NCBI GenBank assembly: GCA_965116115.1
Contig: OZ220486.1
Location: 3,906,001 to 3,970,000 of the forward strand
DNA: 64,000 bases
Direction: 5' to 3'
DNA from: JAPOXR01 sp965116115
Lineage (GTDB): Bacteria > Pseudomonadota > Alphaproteobacteria > Rhodobacterales > Rhodobacteraceae
The notes beneath the pieces were generated by a model that saw nothing but the letters and a program-made list of their open reading frames with translations, made no database searches and had not been told where the DNA came from. The position numbers were made by a program, and so were the translations under genes. This document shows, piece by piece, positions 45,638 to 54,445 of the stretch. Numbering within the stretch: position 1 is the first letter of the stretch; each line of letters opens with the position of its first letter.

Positions 45638-46617
45638 CGAATCGACGTGAACCCCGCGACCGGGCGGCGCGGCGGGCCGCTTACCAGAATCGGAAGGAGT
45701 TGCTCCGCCAAGTCCGCGGGCGGGCAGCCTGCGGGGAGATCGCCGTCGTATGGGCCGGGCTGACCCTTTCACCGGCCCGGAGCGGCTGGACCGCGCATTG
45801 CCCCTTTCATGCCGGAAGGAAACCGGGCCTGCATCCGGACGGCAAGCTGTTCCGCTGTCATGGCGAATCCGGAGATGCGGCCGGAGACGCCGCCGTCTTC
45901 GCCGCGCGTTCGGCCGGTTCCGGCTCTCTCGCCGCCGGACCGGGTGCGGCGCACCGGTGCGCGGGGCGCCCGGCGATCAGCCCGGCTTCGCGGCTGATCG
46001 GCATTCCGCCGGCTGCGGACAGCCCGTGCCCCTGTCGTGCCGTCTCCGGGCGATTGCCCGGTCTGACTGCGCGCCTGCTGCGGCACGGGGGCGGCAGGGC
46101 GGTTCCGCCGGTCGCTGGGAGAGCATCACCTGAATGCCGCAACTGCCGAACAGCGATGGTTCAAGGCCGCCGGCCCCGATCCGTCTACGGCACGGGTCGC
46201 GCACCGCCCCGGCGACGGCAGGCGTCATTCCTGCTGATCGACGGCGGGACTGCCGGCGACGCCGGACACCGCATTCCGGATCCGGCGGGCCAGGCCCGCA
46301 TGATGCTGATGGGCACCGCCGAGCCCTCCGCGCCGGCTGATTTGACGCAGCCGGTGATGTTCCCGGCCGACCGGCCGCAGCCTGGACAAACCGGGTCGCC
46401 GACGGCGGATGCCGCCTGCCGGGCGCTGGAAAGCACAGCGCAGACCTCCGGCGGAACAGCCGCCTTCCCGGCCCGTGCGGACTGTCGCTTGCCGACGCCG
46501 GAGGATCTGCCGCATGGCCGGGATCCGTCTGATGCCGAAGCGCTCGGCAGCAGTGTCGGGCGGGCGCTTCCGCGTCCGGCTGCGCCGCTGCGCAGAACCG
46601 GACAGGACGCATGCTGA
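45634..46617 (+). CDS. Primase-like protein with CHC2-type zinc finger, possibly degenerate
   Basis: 327 residues, ATGA overlap with the gene before. The N-terminus resembles the primase zinc domain (WAGLTLSPARSGWTAHCPFH, then LHPDGKLFRCHGESGDA). A Toprim-like stretch may be FLLIDGG through VMFPADRPQPGQTG to DLPHGRDPSDAEAL, like the ADxDxAG and KDWND motifs. The middle is poorly conserved and alternative frames also look plausible, so a compensated frameshift is possible. A primase is common in I-type conjugation systems. Confidence 0.5.
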   Translation: MTNRREPRDRAARRAAYQNRKELLRQVRGRAACGEIAVVWAGLTLSPARSGWTAHCPFHAGRKPGLHPDGKLFRCHGESGDAAGDAAVFAARSAGSGSLAAGPGAAHRCAGRPAISPASRLIGIPPAADSPCPCRAVSGRLPGLTARLLRHGGGRAVPPVAGRASPECRNCRTAMVQGRRPRSVYGTGRAPPRRRQASFLLIDGGTAGDAGHRIPDPAGQARMMLMGTAEPSAPADLTQPVMFPADRPQPGQTGSPTADAACRALESTAQTSGGTAAFPARADCRLPTPEDLPHGRDPSDAEALGSSVGRALPRPAAPLRRTGQDAC

Positions 46618-47312
46618 GACGGTTGAAACCACGCCGGCCGGCCTCGGCGACGCCGGCGGCCAGCGGAACGGAAGACATGGATTCGTATTCGGGGTCACTG
46701 ACCGCCGCGCTGCGCAACCGCTGGGCGCTGGCCGCCGCCGTCAGGGGCATGGCCGCAGCCAGCGCGCTGTGCGCGCTCGTCTCGCTGATATCGCTGGCTC
46801 TGGCGGTCTGGGCGCTGACCAGCAAGCCGGAGCCGCGCTATTTCGCCACGCGCGGTTCCGGCGAACTGGTCCAGCTGGTGCCGCTTGATCAGCCGCATCT
46901 GTCGGATGCGCAGGCGGTGAATTTCGCTGTCGACACGATGACACGCGCGTTGACGCTGGACTTCGCCAACTGGCGCCGGGAATTGGCCGGCATCGAACCG
47001 CTGTTCACACCCGAAGGTTACGTCGGTTTTCTTGACGAGTTGGAGCGGTCCGGAACGCTGGACCTGATCCGCAACCGGCGCATGACCAGTTCGACCGTCG
47101 CCAACGGCGGCGTGGTCGTGCAGAAGGGACAGGTCGGCGGCGGCGGGCCGTATATCTGGCGCGTCGAGATTCCGGTCACGACGACCTATCAATCCGCATC
47201 GGCCCGGCAGACGCAGAACACGACCCTGCTGGTCGAAATCACGAGGGTGCCGACATGGACCGCCGACTGGGGCGTGGCCGTGTCCCGCGTCATCGGTCAG
47301 CAGCGGCGCTGA
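46611..47312 (+). CDS. Type IVB secretion protein DotI/IcmL
   Basis: 233 residues. One membrane helix (ALCALVSLISLALAVWAL) and a periplasmic NTF2-like VirB8-type domain: PRYFATRGSGELVQLVPLDQ PHLSDAQ, LDFANWRREL, LFTPEGYVGFLDELERS and VEIPVTTTYQSAS. DotI is an inner-membrane channel component equivalent to TraM of IncI plasmids. It overlaps the following gene by 58 bases. Confidence 0.88.
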   Translation: MLRRLKPRRPASATPAASGTEDMDSYSGSLTAALRNRWALAAAVRGMAAASALCALVSLISLALAVWALTSKPEPRYFATRGSGELVQLVPLDQPHLSDAQAVNFAVDTMTRALTLDFANWRRELAGIEPLFTPEGYVGFLDELERSGTLDLIRNRRMTSSTVANGGVVVQKGQVGGGGPYIWRVEIPVTTTYQSASARQTQNTTLLVEITRVPTWTADWGVAVSRVIGQQRR

Positions 47313-48214
47313 GCGCATTGCTGGCCTGGTGGTCTTCAGCCTCGGCCCAGCCGGCGGCCCTGCCGGGCCTGCCGGATCCAGATCCGCCGGGCACGGAGAG
47401 AGTCACCCGGTACCTGGAAGCTGTGGACCGGGCCCTGCCGCTGTCGCCGGCGCAGATCCTGGATTTCAACGCCCGTGTGCGGGAAGGCCGGGCGGCCGCG
47501 AACTGGCGCCCTTTTCCAGCCGCGACGGTCACGGATACCGATCTGGTCACGCTGGAACCGGGCCAGACCCCGCCGGCAGTCCGCCTCTCTCCGGGAGTGG
47601 CCAGCGTAGTGACTTTTTCCGACGCCACAGGCCAGGCATGGCCCGTGGCCGGCTGGACTGTCGGCGACCGGGGCGGTTTCGACATCCGGCACCCCGGCGG
47701 GGTCGACGGCATGCAGGGGCCGTCGCACCTTACCATGGCTCCCTTGGTCGAGGCGGGATGGACCAATCTCGTCGTCGAACTGGCCGGAGAACCCATCCCG
47801 GTCATCCTCTCGCTGATCGTCGATCAAGCGAGGCCTCACTACCGGCTGGATGTCCAGGTGCTGGCGATGGGACCTTTCGCCGCCCCGGCCGCTGCCCTGG
47901 CCGGAGCGGTTCCGGCCGCCGCCGGCGACGCCGATCTGCTGCGCTTCGCGGCGGCGGTGGACCTGCCGCCGGGAGCGGTCGAAACGCAGGTCGAGAACGT
48001 CGCCGGCGTAAGGGTCTGGTTCATCGGGCCGAGACCTGGCAGCGACGCGCCGGGAGAGATGATCGTGCGGACGCCGCATATGCTGCTCGGCCCCGGCTGG
48101 AGCGACGCGCTGACCGCCGCCGGCGGCATCCGCGTCTACCGGCTCGCTGCGGCGAATGCGCTGCTGTTTTCGGTGAACGGCGGCGCCGTGATCGCAAGGG
48201 TGGCCCGGCCGTGA
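47255..48214 (+). CDS. Type IVB secretion outer-membrane protein DotH/IcmK
   Basis: 319 residues with a signal peptide ending near ASAQ (residue 32). Family features: ALPLSPAQILDFNARVREGR, VRLSPGVASVVTFSDATGQA, WTVGDRG and the C-terminal domain with VWFIGPRPGSDAPGEMIVRT. DotH, with DotC and DotD, forms the outer-membrane core ring. DotC and DotD are not seen in the window. Confidence 0.88.
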   Translation: MDRRLGRGRVPRHRSAAALSALLAWWSSASAQPAALPGLPDPDPPGTERVTRYLEAVDRALPLSPAQILDFNARVREGRAAANWRPFPAATVTDTDLVTLEPGQTPPAVRLSPGVASVVTFSDATGQAWPVAGWTVGDRGGFDIRHPGGVDGMQGPSHLTMAPLVEAGWTNLVVELAGEPIPVILSLIVDQARPHYRLDVQVLAMGPFAAPAAALAGAVPAAAGDADLLRFAAAVDLPPGAVETQVENVAGVRVWFIGPRPGSDAPGEMIVRTPHMLLGPGWSDALTAAGGIRVYRLAAANALLFSVNGGAVIARVARP

Positions 48215-50109
48215 GCATGGATCACGCTTGGAACAACCCGTCGGTGCTGGCGTCGCTGGCCTCGGGACAAACCATCCGGAAGGCCGTCGCAGGAGCCGCG
48301 GAAAGCGGCGGGCCGGGAAAAGCAACGGAATTCGCCGCCGACGCGGACGACGACAGGGCAGCCGCCGATGAGCAGTCACGCTTGCTGCGCCTGGCCGCGG
48401 ACGGACAGCTTCCAGAGGCGGCGGCGCCTGCCGTATCTCCGACATCCCCGCCGGTTCCGGCGCGGGCGGCGCGGGCAAGAGAGGAGCCGGCTTCCCCGCC
48501 GGGCCAAGGCGGGAACCCGGATGAGGCAGGACCTGAACCCCCGGCGACAGTGCCGTCACTTGATGTCGAAGACGAAACGGAAGAGCCGGCGGACGACATG
48601 TCAAGCCCCGGAGGCCCGACTCTGGACGGGGTGTATACCGTCTCCGCACATTCCGGAGCGGATGCGCCGACGGCGCCGGCCGGCCCTCCGCCGCCGACGC
48701 AGGACAGTGACGGCGGCGCCGATCCGGGAACGACGGAACAGGCGCATGGCAGGCCGGACAGGGAAAATGGCCGGCGGGCTCTGTTTACGCTCCGGAGACC
48801 GCCCTTCCTGAATGACCGGCGGCGGTTGCGCACCGCCTTCGGCATCCTTTGCGTGTTCGGGATTCTCTCTGCCGGCTTATCCGCCTACTGGAGCGACGGG
48901 CGGCAACCGCGGCCGATCGGCGGATCCTCCCGCGCGCCAGGGCTTGATCCGACGCCCGGCGGGGAGGTACAGAAGGACTCGGCGGATTACCGGGAGACGC
49001 TGATCGCCGCCAATGATGCCGGTTCTGAGACGGCGCTGACCGGCCAAGGCAGTTATCTGCCGACCGTGGAGGCCCTGCCCGAGGCGGTGGAGGACCGTCC
49101 GGCGCCCGAACCGGCCGCGGCCGGCATGTTCTCGGAGGAGATGCCGGCAGCAGCGCCGGAATCGCTCTGGGCGGCGGCGGAGCTTTCCGGTCCGGTCCCG
49201 TACGATTCCGAAACCGCCGCGCACGGCGCGTCATTGCCGCCTGCCCCGGCGACAGCCGACCCGATGCTGGATTTCCTCACGGCGCTGGCGGAGCGGCCTG
49301 TCCCGCGTATGGGGACGCGGTCCTTCGCTGAAGCGGAAGCCGCGCCGCCGCAAGCCTTGACACAGGCGTTGACCTCTTCAGCCGCGGCGCCCGTCGTGCC
49401 GGGCGGCGCTCCCGCCGACACCGGCATCAGGCCCGGAGATCTTCTGCATGCCGAAATGCTCCACAGTCTGAATTCTGATTTTCCCGGCCCCGCTGTCGCC
49501 GAGATATCGGAGGGCCGCTGGCGCGGCGCCCGCGTCGTCGGCGATTTCACCCCGAAACCCGCCGAGGGCGGTCTGTTGCTGCGCTTCAGCGAACTGGCGC
49601 TCCCGGACGGGCGCATTCTGCCGATCGAGGCTTGGGGGCTCAGCCCTTGGACAGGACAGACTCTTACGCGCTCGCGTCTGGAACCGCGCTGGCCGGCACG
49701 CTTCGGGCCGACGGGACTGGCGGGCCTGCTGTCCGGGGCCGCTGCGGTCGCCGCCGCCGGTGGCCAGCGGCTGATCGCTTCCGGAGACAATCCGGTGCTC
49801 GTGCGCGACCCGGGAGAACGCGAGATCATCGCTGCCGGCGTGAGTTCGGCGCTCGGCGCGGTGCGGCGGTCGCTGGCCGACTCGACGCCGGTGGGGCCGC
49901 GCATCCTGCTCGAGGCGGGATCGCCGGTGGTTCTGCTCTTCGCCGGCGCGCCGGACCGCCGCGCCTTCGAAACATCCCCCGCTTCGCCGCCGGCGACGCA
50001 ATTGACCGCCGATTCCACGGATTCCCTGCGGATCCCTTCCGAAACAGTCCTGCCGGAACCGCCTGCCCCCGCGCCCGGCGCGTTTTTTCAATCACGGAGC
50101 ATCCGATGA
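48211..50109 (+). CDS. Type IVB secretion channel protein DotG/IcmE
   Basis: 632 residues from the GTG overlapping the DotH stop (ATG at 48217 also possible). Proline/glycine-rich N-terminal cytoplasmic part, one membrane helix (AFGILCVFGILSAGLSAYW), then a C-terminal VirB10-like domain: PGDLLHAEMLHSLNSDFPGP, ARVVGDFTPKPAEGGLLLRF, LPDGRILPIEAW and RFGPTGLAGLLSGAAA. DotG spans the envelope. The Legionella protein has long pentapeptide-like repeats, which are missing here. Confidence 0.9.
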   Translation: MSMDHAWNNPSVLASLASGQTIRKAVAGAAESGGPGKATEFAADADDDRAAADEQSRLLRLAADGQLPEAAAPAVSPTSPPVPARAARAREEPASPPGQGGNPDEAGPEPPATVPSLDVEDETEEPADDMSSPGGPTLDGVYTVSAHSGADAPTAPAGPPPPTQDSDGGADPGTTEQAHGRPDRENGRRALFTLRRPPFLNDRRRLRTAFGILCVFGILSAGLSAYWSDGRQPRPIGGSSRAPGLDPTPGGEVQKDSADYRETLIAANDAGSETALTGQGSYLPTVEALPEAVEDRPAPEPAAAGMFSEEMPAAAPESLWAAAELSGPVPYDSETAAHGASLPPAPATADPMLDFLTALAERPVPRMGTRSFAEAEAAPPQALTQALTSSAAAPVVPGGAPADTGIRPGDLLHAEMLHSLNSDFPGPAVAEISEGRWRGARVVGDFTPKPAEGGLLLRFSELALPDGRILPIEAWGLSPWTGQTLTRSRLEPRWPARFGPTGLAGLLSGAAAVAAAGGQRLIASGDNPVLVRDPGEREIIAAGVSSALGAVRRSLADSTPVGPRILLEAGSPVVLLFAGAPDRRAFETSPASPPATQLTADSTDSLRIPSETVLPEPPAPAPGAFFQSRSIR

Positions 50110-51041
50110 CCGATGAAACTGCAAATCAGGCCGCCGACGCTAGGAATACCGTCCCCGCGGAACCGGCGGCGCCGAAACGTCGCCGGTTCCGGAGAGCGCT
50201 GCGTCTTCTGCCGCTGTCGCTGCCGTTGGTCCTGATCGCCCTCGGCGGCGCAGCCGTGCTGCGCCCGAATCTCGTTCCGAGCGGCCTGGCCGATTTTCTG
50301 CCGCAGATTTCCGGGACAGCCGTCATGACCGGCCTTGACAGCGATTCTTTGCCGGATCCGGCGGCGGAACTGATGACCCGAATCGCCGCGGTCGAGGCGC
50401 GCACCGTCGAATTGGCCGGGTCGGCAGCGAACGCGCCGCCTGCCGAGGATCAGCTGGCGCCGCTGGAAGACCGGCTGACTCTGCTCGAGACGACTGTCCG
50501 GACGCTGGCCGGAGATCTCCAGTCGCAGACCGATGCGCTGGACGGGCTGAACGACACCGCCGCCGCCGCGCTGCGCGAGGCGCGGCATGCGCGCGGATTT
50601 CTCAATGACGCCGCCGCCGATGACCGCTCGCGCGCAGAGGCTGCCGAGGCCGACATCAGGGCCGTGGTCGGATCGCTCGGCAGTCTTCGCGCCCGGATGT
50701 CGAGCCTGTCGGGCCGCCTCGACGCCTTGGCCGGCGATCTGCATCTGATGGCGCGTTTCGGCTACGGCCAAGTCACACAGAACCCGAACGCATCGCGCTC
50801 GACCGTGATTCGCCAAGCGCCGACAGCGGCGGCGATGACCGGATCCGCGGGCCCGCGGCCCGCGGCCGAGCCGCCGGGCGAACTGGTGCAGGGCCGCTAC
50901 CGCGTGGGCGACTGGGTCGGCGGCTGGGGCGTGGTGACCTCTATCCGGAAGACGCCCGAAGGCGATCACCTGACAACGCCCGCGGGCATCGTTTTCGCGC
51001 CGGCGGCGCGCGGCCCGGCGGTTGAATCCGCCGGCGAATAG
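50106..51041 (+). CDS. Type IVB secretion protein DotF/IcmG-like
   Basis: 311 residues, ATGA overlap with dotG. Basic N-terminus, one membrane helix (LLPLSLPLVLIALGGAAVL), a long coiled coil (about 80-210) and a compact C-terminal domain ending GRYRVGDWVGGWGVVTSIRK. Topology and position match DotF/TraP, but direct motif support is modest. Confidence 0.65.
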   Translation: MTDETANQAADARNTVPAEPAAPKRRRFRRALRLLPLSLPLVLIALGGAAVLRPNLVPSGLADFLPQISGTAVMTGLDSDSLPDPAAELMTRIAAVEARTVELAGSAANAPPAEDQLAPLEDRLTLLETTVRTLAGDLQSQTDALDGLNDTAAAALREARHARGFLNDAAADDRSRAEAAEADIRAVVGSLGSLRARMSSLSGRLDALAGDLHLMARFGYGQVTQNPNASRSTVIRQAPTAAAMTGSAGPRPAAEPPGELVQGRYRVGDWVGGWGVVTSIRKTPEGDHLTTPAGIVFAPAARGPAVESAGE

Positions 51042-51056
51042 GCGCGTTCATGACGC

Positions 51057-51605
51057 ATGGACGAGATCGGCCTTGTCAGGCTGACGGAGATCATCGCCCG
51101 GCTGCAGCACGCGCTGGGCGATTTCTGGACGCTGGTCTGGGCCGCGGCCTGGGTGACGGGAGCGGCGATGGCGGCGGCCGGCCTGGCCGCCGCCGGGCGG
51201 CGGGCCGATCAGGGACCGGGACAGGGCGGCTGGGCCGGGCCTGCCGCGATGCTGCTCTGCGGCTGCGCCCTGCTTGCCTTTCCGAGCTTCGTCGACAGCC
51301 TGACAGCGACCATGATCGCCGGCCAGTGGGAACATGCCGGCCCGGAAATCTTCGCCCGGGCGCCGGAACTGCTGCGGATCTTCGAGAACCGGGCGACACG
51401 GGAGACGATAATCGGCATTCTCCGAATCATCCAGTTCGTCGGTCTGCTGGCGATTTTCCGCGGCGTGCTGATCCTGAACGCCGCCGCTCAGCCGGCGCAG
51501 CGCGGCACCGTCGGGGCCGGACTGACCCATCTCGTCGGCGGCGGCCTGGCCGTCAATATCGGCCCGGTGCTCGATATGATCGAGGCTTTGGTCGCCGATC
51601 GATAG
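51057..51605 (+). CDS. Type IVB secretion protein IcmC/DotE-like (TraQ)
   Basis: 182 residues with about four membrane helices. The C-terminal GTVGAGLTHLVGGGLAVNIG is the typical IcmC/TraQ motif. Follows the DotF gene as in Legionella (icmG-icmC). Confidence 0.8.
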   Translation: MDEIGLVRLTEIIARLQHALGDFWTLVWAAAWVTGAAMAAAGLAAAGRRADQGPGQGGWAGPAAMLLCGCALLAFPSFVDSLTATMIAGQWEHAGPEIFARAPELLRIFENRATRETIIGILRIIQFVGLLAIFRGVLILNAAAQPAQRGTVGAGLTHLVGGGLAVNIGPVLDMIEALVADR

Positions 51606-52075
51606 GAGCGTTTCTTGCGGCGCTGCTGTTACTGACAGCCGCCTGCAGCCGCGGCCCCGAGGGCGCCGGCCGGCGTCTGCCGGCGCCGGAAGAGACCCCT
51701 TGGACGGATGCCGCCGCGACGCCGCCGCTCCCGCCGCCGAACCGGGCATGCATCCGGAACCGCAGCCGGGTCGCGCTGGATATCTCGCTGAGCGCTCCGG
51801 ACGAGGTTTTACCGGCAGGGCGGTCGCGGCGTCTGACGCCGGGCGGGAGGCTCCGGCTGGACCTTCGGGAGCCGCTGGCGGTCAGCTTCGCCTCAGTGCC
51901 TGACGGCCTGCGGCAGGACGCGCCGGCTCATATCCGCAGCCGCGTCTACCTGCTGCGTCCGGAACCGCCCGCTGACGGATGCGGGTGGCGACTCCGCGCG
52001 GACCGCCGGGGCCGCGTCGACCTGTTCGCCGCCGCGCCGCCCGCATTGGATTTTCTGAAGGGAGACGGATCATGA
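51602..52075 (+). CDS. Lipoprotein of the secretion operon
   Basis: About 157 residues. Signal FLAALLLLTAAC with lipobox LTAAC, then a proline-rich linker and a beta-rich domain (RNRSRVALDISLSAPDEVLP, GGRLRLDLREPLAVSF). The frame has no ATG, GTG or TTG between about 51420 and the signal. The best-placed codon is ATA at 51602, overlapping the previous TAG as ATAG, with GGAG just inside. It could be a small outer-membrane lipoprotein such as DotK or DotD, but I cannot match it. It ends in ATGA overlap with the ankyrin gene. Confidence 0.6.
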   Translation: MGAFLAALLLLTAACSRGPEGAGRRLPAPEETPWTDAAATPPLPPPNRACIRNRSRVALDISLSAPDEVLPAGRSRRLTPGGRLRLDLREPLAVSFASVPDGLRQDAPAHIRSRVYLLRPEPPADGCGWRLRADRRGRVDLFAAAPPALDFLKGDGS

Positions 52076-52785
52076 ATTCATCAACCAACGGGGCCGCGGA
52101 CTGCCGGGTCCGGCTTGCCGCCGCGGCGGAGGAGGCCGGCAGCGAGGACTCGCGTCCGAATTACAGACACAATGTCTGGCGGCAGGCCTGCGGCCAGGCT
52201 GCCAGAATGCGGCAGATCAACACCGCCGACCGCGGCGGCCGCACCGCCGCCCATGACTTGGCGCGGAAGGCCGGCGACATCGAACTGTTCAGCATCGCCC
52301 TTGACGCCGGAATGGATTTCACGCTTCCGGACGGAGACGGAGCGCAGCCGATTCACTATCTGGCCGACCGCAGGGACGTCATCGGCGGAAACCTGCTGCG
52401 CTGGCTGCTGGCTTCCGCCGGCGCAGACGTGAACGCGGCGGCGCCCGGCGGTTTCACCGCGCTGCACCTGGCCTGCCGGCATGCCGACCCGGAACGGGTC
52501 CGCATGCTTCTGAAGCGGAACGCCGATCTGGAGGCGCGGCTCGACCACGAATGGACGCCGCTGCATTTCGCCGCCATGCACGGCCCGCCGGATGTCGTCC
52601 GGCTGCTGCTCGCCGCCGGCGCCGACACCGGCGCGAGGACTGACGGGCAGGCGCGGCCGGCGGAGCTGGCCGGCGGCAACGCCGCGCTGCTGAACGACCG
52701 GGATGTGATGATGCGGCTCTGGTCCGGCGCGAGGCCGGGCGACATCCGGCGGCGGCGGGCCCTTGTCGGGGAAACACGGGCATGA
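52072..52785 (+). CDS. Ankyrin-repeat protein in the secretion operon
   Basis: 237 residues, about four ankyrin repeats: GGRTAAHDLARKAGDIELFS, GAQPIHYLADRRDVIGGN, GGFTALHLACRHADPERVRM and EWTPLHFAAMHGPPDVVRLL. No signal peptide. Overlaps neighbours by four bases on both sides, so it is an integral operon member. Could be a substrate, chaperone or regulatory adaptor. No published Dot/Icm core role fits. Confidence 0.85.
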   Translation: MNSSTNGAADCRVRLAAAAEEAGSEDSRPNYRHNVWRQACGQAARMRQINTADRGGRTAAHDLARKAGDIELFSIALDAGMDFTLPDGDGAQPIHYLADRRDVIGGNLLRWLLASAGADVNAAAPGGFTALHLACRHADPERVRMLLKRNADLEARLDHEWTPLHFAAMHGPPDVVRLLLAAGADTGARTDGQARPAELAGGNAALLNDRDVMMRLWSGARPGDIRRRRALVGETRA

Positions 52786-53390
52786 CCCTGCGACTAGCGG
52801 CGGCCGTGCTGCTGGCCGCCGGGCTGGCGCTGCCGGTTCTGGCGGAGGATCCGCCGCCGGACCAGCGATGGGTCCGCGAGATGCTGTCCGAGGATGCCGC
52901 CTGCGATCCTGAGACGGCCCGCAGGCTGGCGACGGCGGCGCGCCGGGGAATCGAGCGCGAAGTGCACCGCAGGGAAGATTCGATACGGCCGCCGACGGCA
53001 GCGGCCGAACTCAGTTGCCTCGGTGATCTGATGAAGTCTTCCTCTCTTGACATCGCCTGGCCGACGCAGCGGATGACCGCGGATCTGCCGGGATTTCTGC
53101 AGGGTGTCCTGCGCTCGGCGCTGCGATCCTCCGGCGGGTCTTTCGGCGATCTTGATCTCGACGCCATCGCCGGCGGCGCTTCCGACCCGACGCGGATTCT
53201 GTCCTCTTCCCTGTGCGGCATGGCCGCCGCCCGCTGGAATCAGGGCACGTTGCCCGTGCTTTCCGGCTTCGGAGATCTCGGCCCTTTCGCCGCGCTTCCG
53301 GCTGTCTCCGACTCGCCGCTGAAACGCCTGCTGTCGCCTTCCGCCGGCGGCGACCCGGCGCGCGTTCTGGGACTGGGAGCCGGAGAATGA
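52782..53390 (+). CDS. Secreted protein of unknown function in the secretion operon
   Basis: 202 residues, clear signal peptide (LRLAAAVLLAAGLALPVLAE). Mature part helical with three cysteines (AACDPETARRL, ELSCLGDLM, SSLCGMAAARW). Probably periplasmic, linked in translation to the ankyrin gene and the next secreted protein. Family not recognised. Confidence 0.75.
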   Translation: MTLRLAAAVLLAAGLALPVLAEDPPPDQRWVREMLSEDAACDPETARRLATAARRGIEREVHRREDSIRPPTAAAELSCLGDLMKSSSLDIAWPTQRMTADLPGFLQGVLRSALRSSGGSFGDLDLDAIAGGASDPTRILSSSLCGMAAARWNQGTLPVLSGFGDLGPFAALPAVSDSPLKRLLSPSAGGDPARVLGLGAGE

Positions 53391-54445
53391 GACCGGCCGC
53401 AATCGTCCTCGCGCTGGCTCTGCTGCCGACCGCAGGCCAGGCTCTCTGTCCGTGCACGGCGTCAATCATCGACCATTCGGCGGACGGCGACGCCAACCGG
53501 AACGCCAATGCCGACCGGATCATCGCCGCTGTCCGCGCCGGCGCCGGCCAGACTTCGGCTTATGTCCACAGGTCCGCCGCCGCCGCTGAAAAAATCCAAG
53601 ACGCTTCCGACCTGAACGCCGGCCTGCGCATCCGCGAAGGAATGCGGGCGGCGGCGGAAGGAGGCCGCTACGATCCCGCCGCTTCCGCCTGCGGCGGTCT
53701 TGCCGGCGTCATGCGGCTGGCCGACGGCAGCCGCGTCGGAATGACATCCCCCGCCGGCGACGATACCCGGAACAGGATCCGCGACTACGAACGCTGCGCC
53801 GGCGGGAACGTCGAGGCATGCGCCGGTCCCGGCGCCGTCGCCTCAGGCATCATCGCCGACCGCGACCGCAGCCGGAATCTCGGCGGCGTGCCGGATCCGA
53901 CGTCCGACCTGCGCGTGCTGCTGCGCCAGCCGACCGCCGGCGCCGGCAGCGGGACCGACCCCGAAGCTCTGGACGCGGCCGTTTGGCGGCTGTCGCAGAA
54001 TATCCTCAACCCCTTTCCGGATCGGCCGTTGACGGAAGCCGAAGCGCGGACACCCGCGGGACGGGCGCTGATCGCCGAGCGGCAGTCGGAGGCGGCCCGC
54101 CGATCGGCGCCGGCGGCATTGCTGGGCTGGATCCAGACCCGGTCGGCGCCGGATCTGCCCTTGGGCGGCTGGGCCCGCCGAACCGCTCCCGACGGCTACC
54201 CCTATCCGATCGACGACAAGATCAGTCTGCGGCAGTATTACGATGTCGCGGCGGCGGCATCCTGGCGGAATCCGGACTGGCACGCCCGCGTGATGTCGAT
54301 GTCTCCCGAGGCGGTCGCGCGCGAGATCGCGCTGCAGCTGGCTCTGGCCAATGATCTGGCGATCCTGCAGATCGAACTGGATATTCACCGCGCCGCCGCC
54401 GAGGCTGTGGCCGCCGCCCGGCTGCTGGATGACGATGATGGCTGA
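53387..54445 (+). CDS. Secreted conjugation-associated protein of unknown function
   Basis: 352 residues from the ATG overlapping the previous stop (ATGA). Signal peptide (AAIVLALALLPTAGQA), then CPCTASIIDHSADGDANRNA and a long helical periplasmic region. The spacing of cysteines (CPC near 21, ACGGLAG, RCAGGNVEAC) suggests disulfides. It resembles secreted structural proteins found in I-type conjugation operons by layout only. Confidence 0.7.
   Translation: MRPAAIVLALALLPTAGQALCPCTASIIDHSADGDANRNANADRIIAAVRAGAGQTSAYVHRSAAAAEKIQDASDLNAGLRIREGMRAAAEGGRYDPAASACGGLAGVMRLADGSRVGMTSPAGDDTRNRIRDYERCAGGNVEACAGPGAVASGIIADRDRSRNLGGVPDPTSDLRVLLRQPTAGAGSGTDPEALDAAVWRLSQNILNPFPDRPLTEAEARTPAGRALIAERQSEAARRSAPAALLGWIQTRSAPDLPLGGWARRTAPDGYPYPIDDKISLRQYYDVAAAASWRNPDWHARVMSMSPEAVAREIALQLALANDLAILQIELDIHRAAAEAVAAARLLDDDDG

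Noticed and set aside
52072..52785. Ankyrin protein as a proven Dot/Icm effector
   Set aside because: Ankyrin effectors exist in pathogens, but nothing in the sequence shows a secretion signal or host target; only an operon role is supported.
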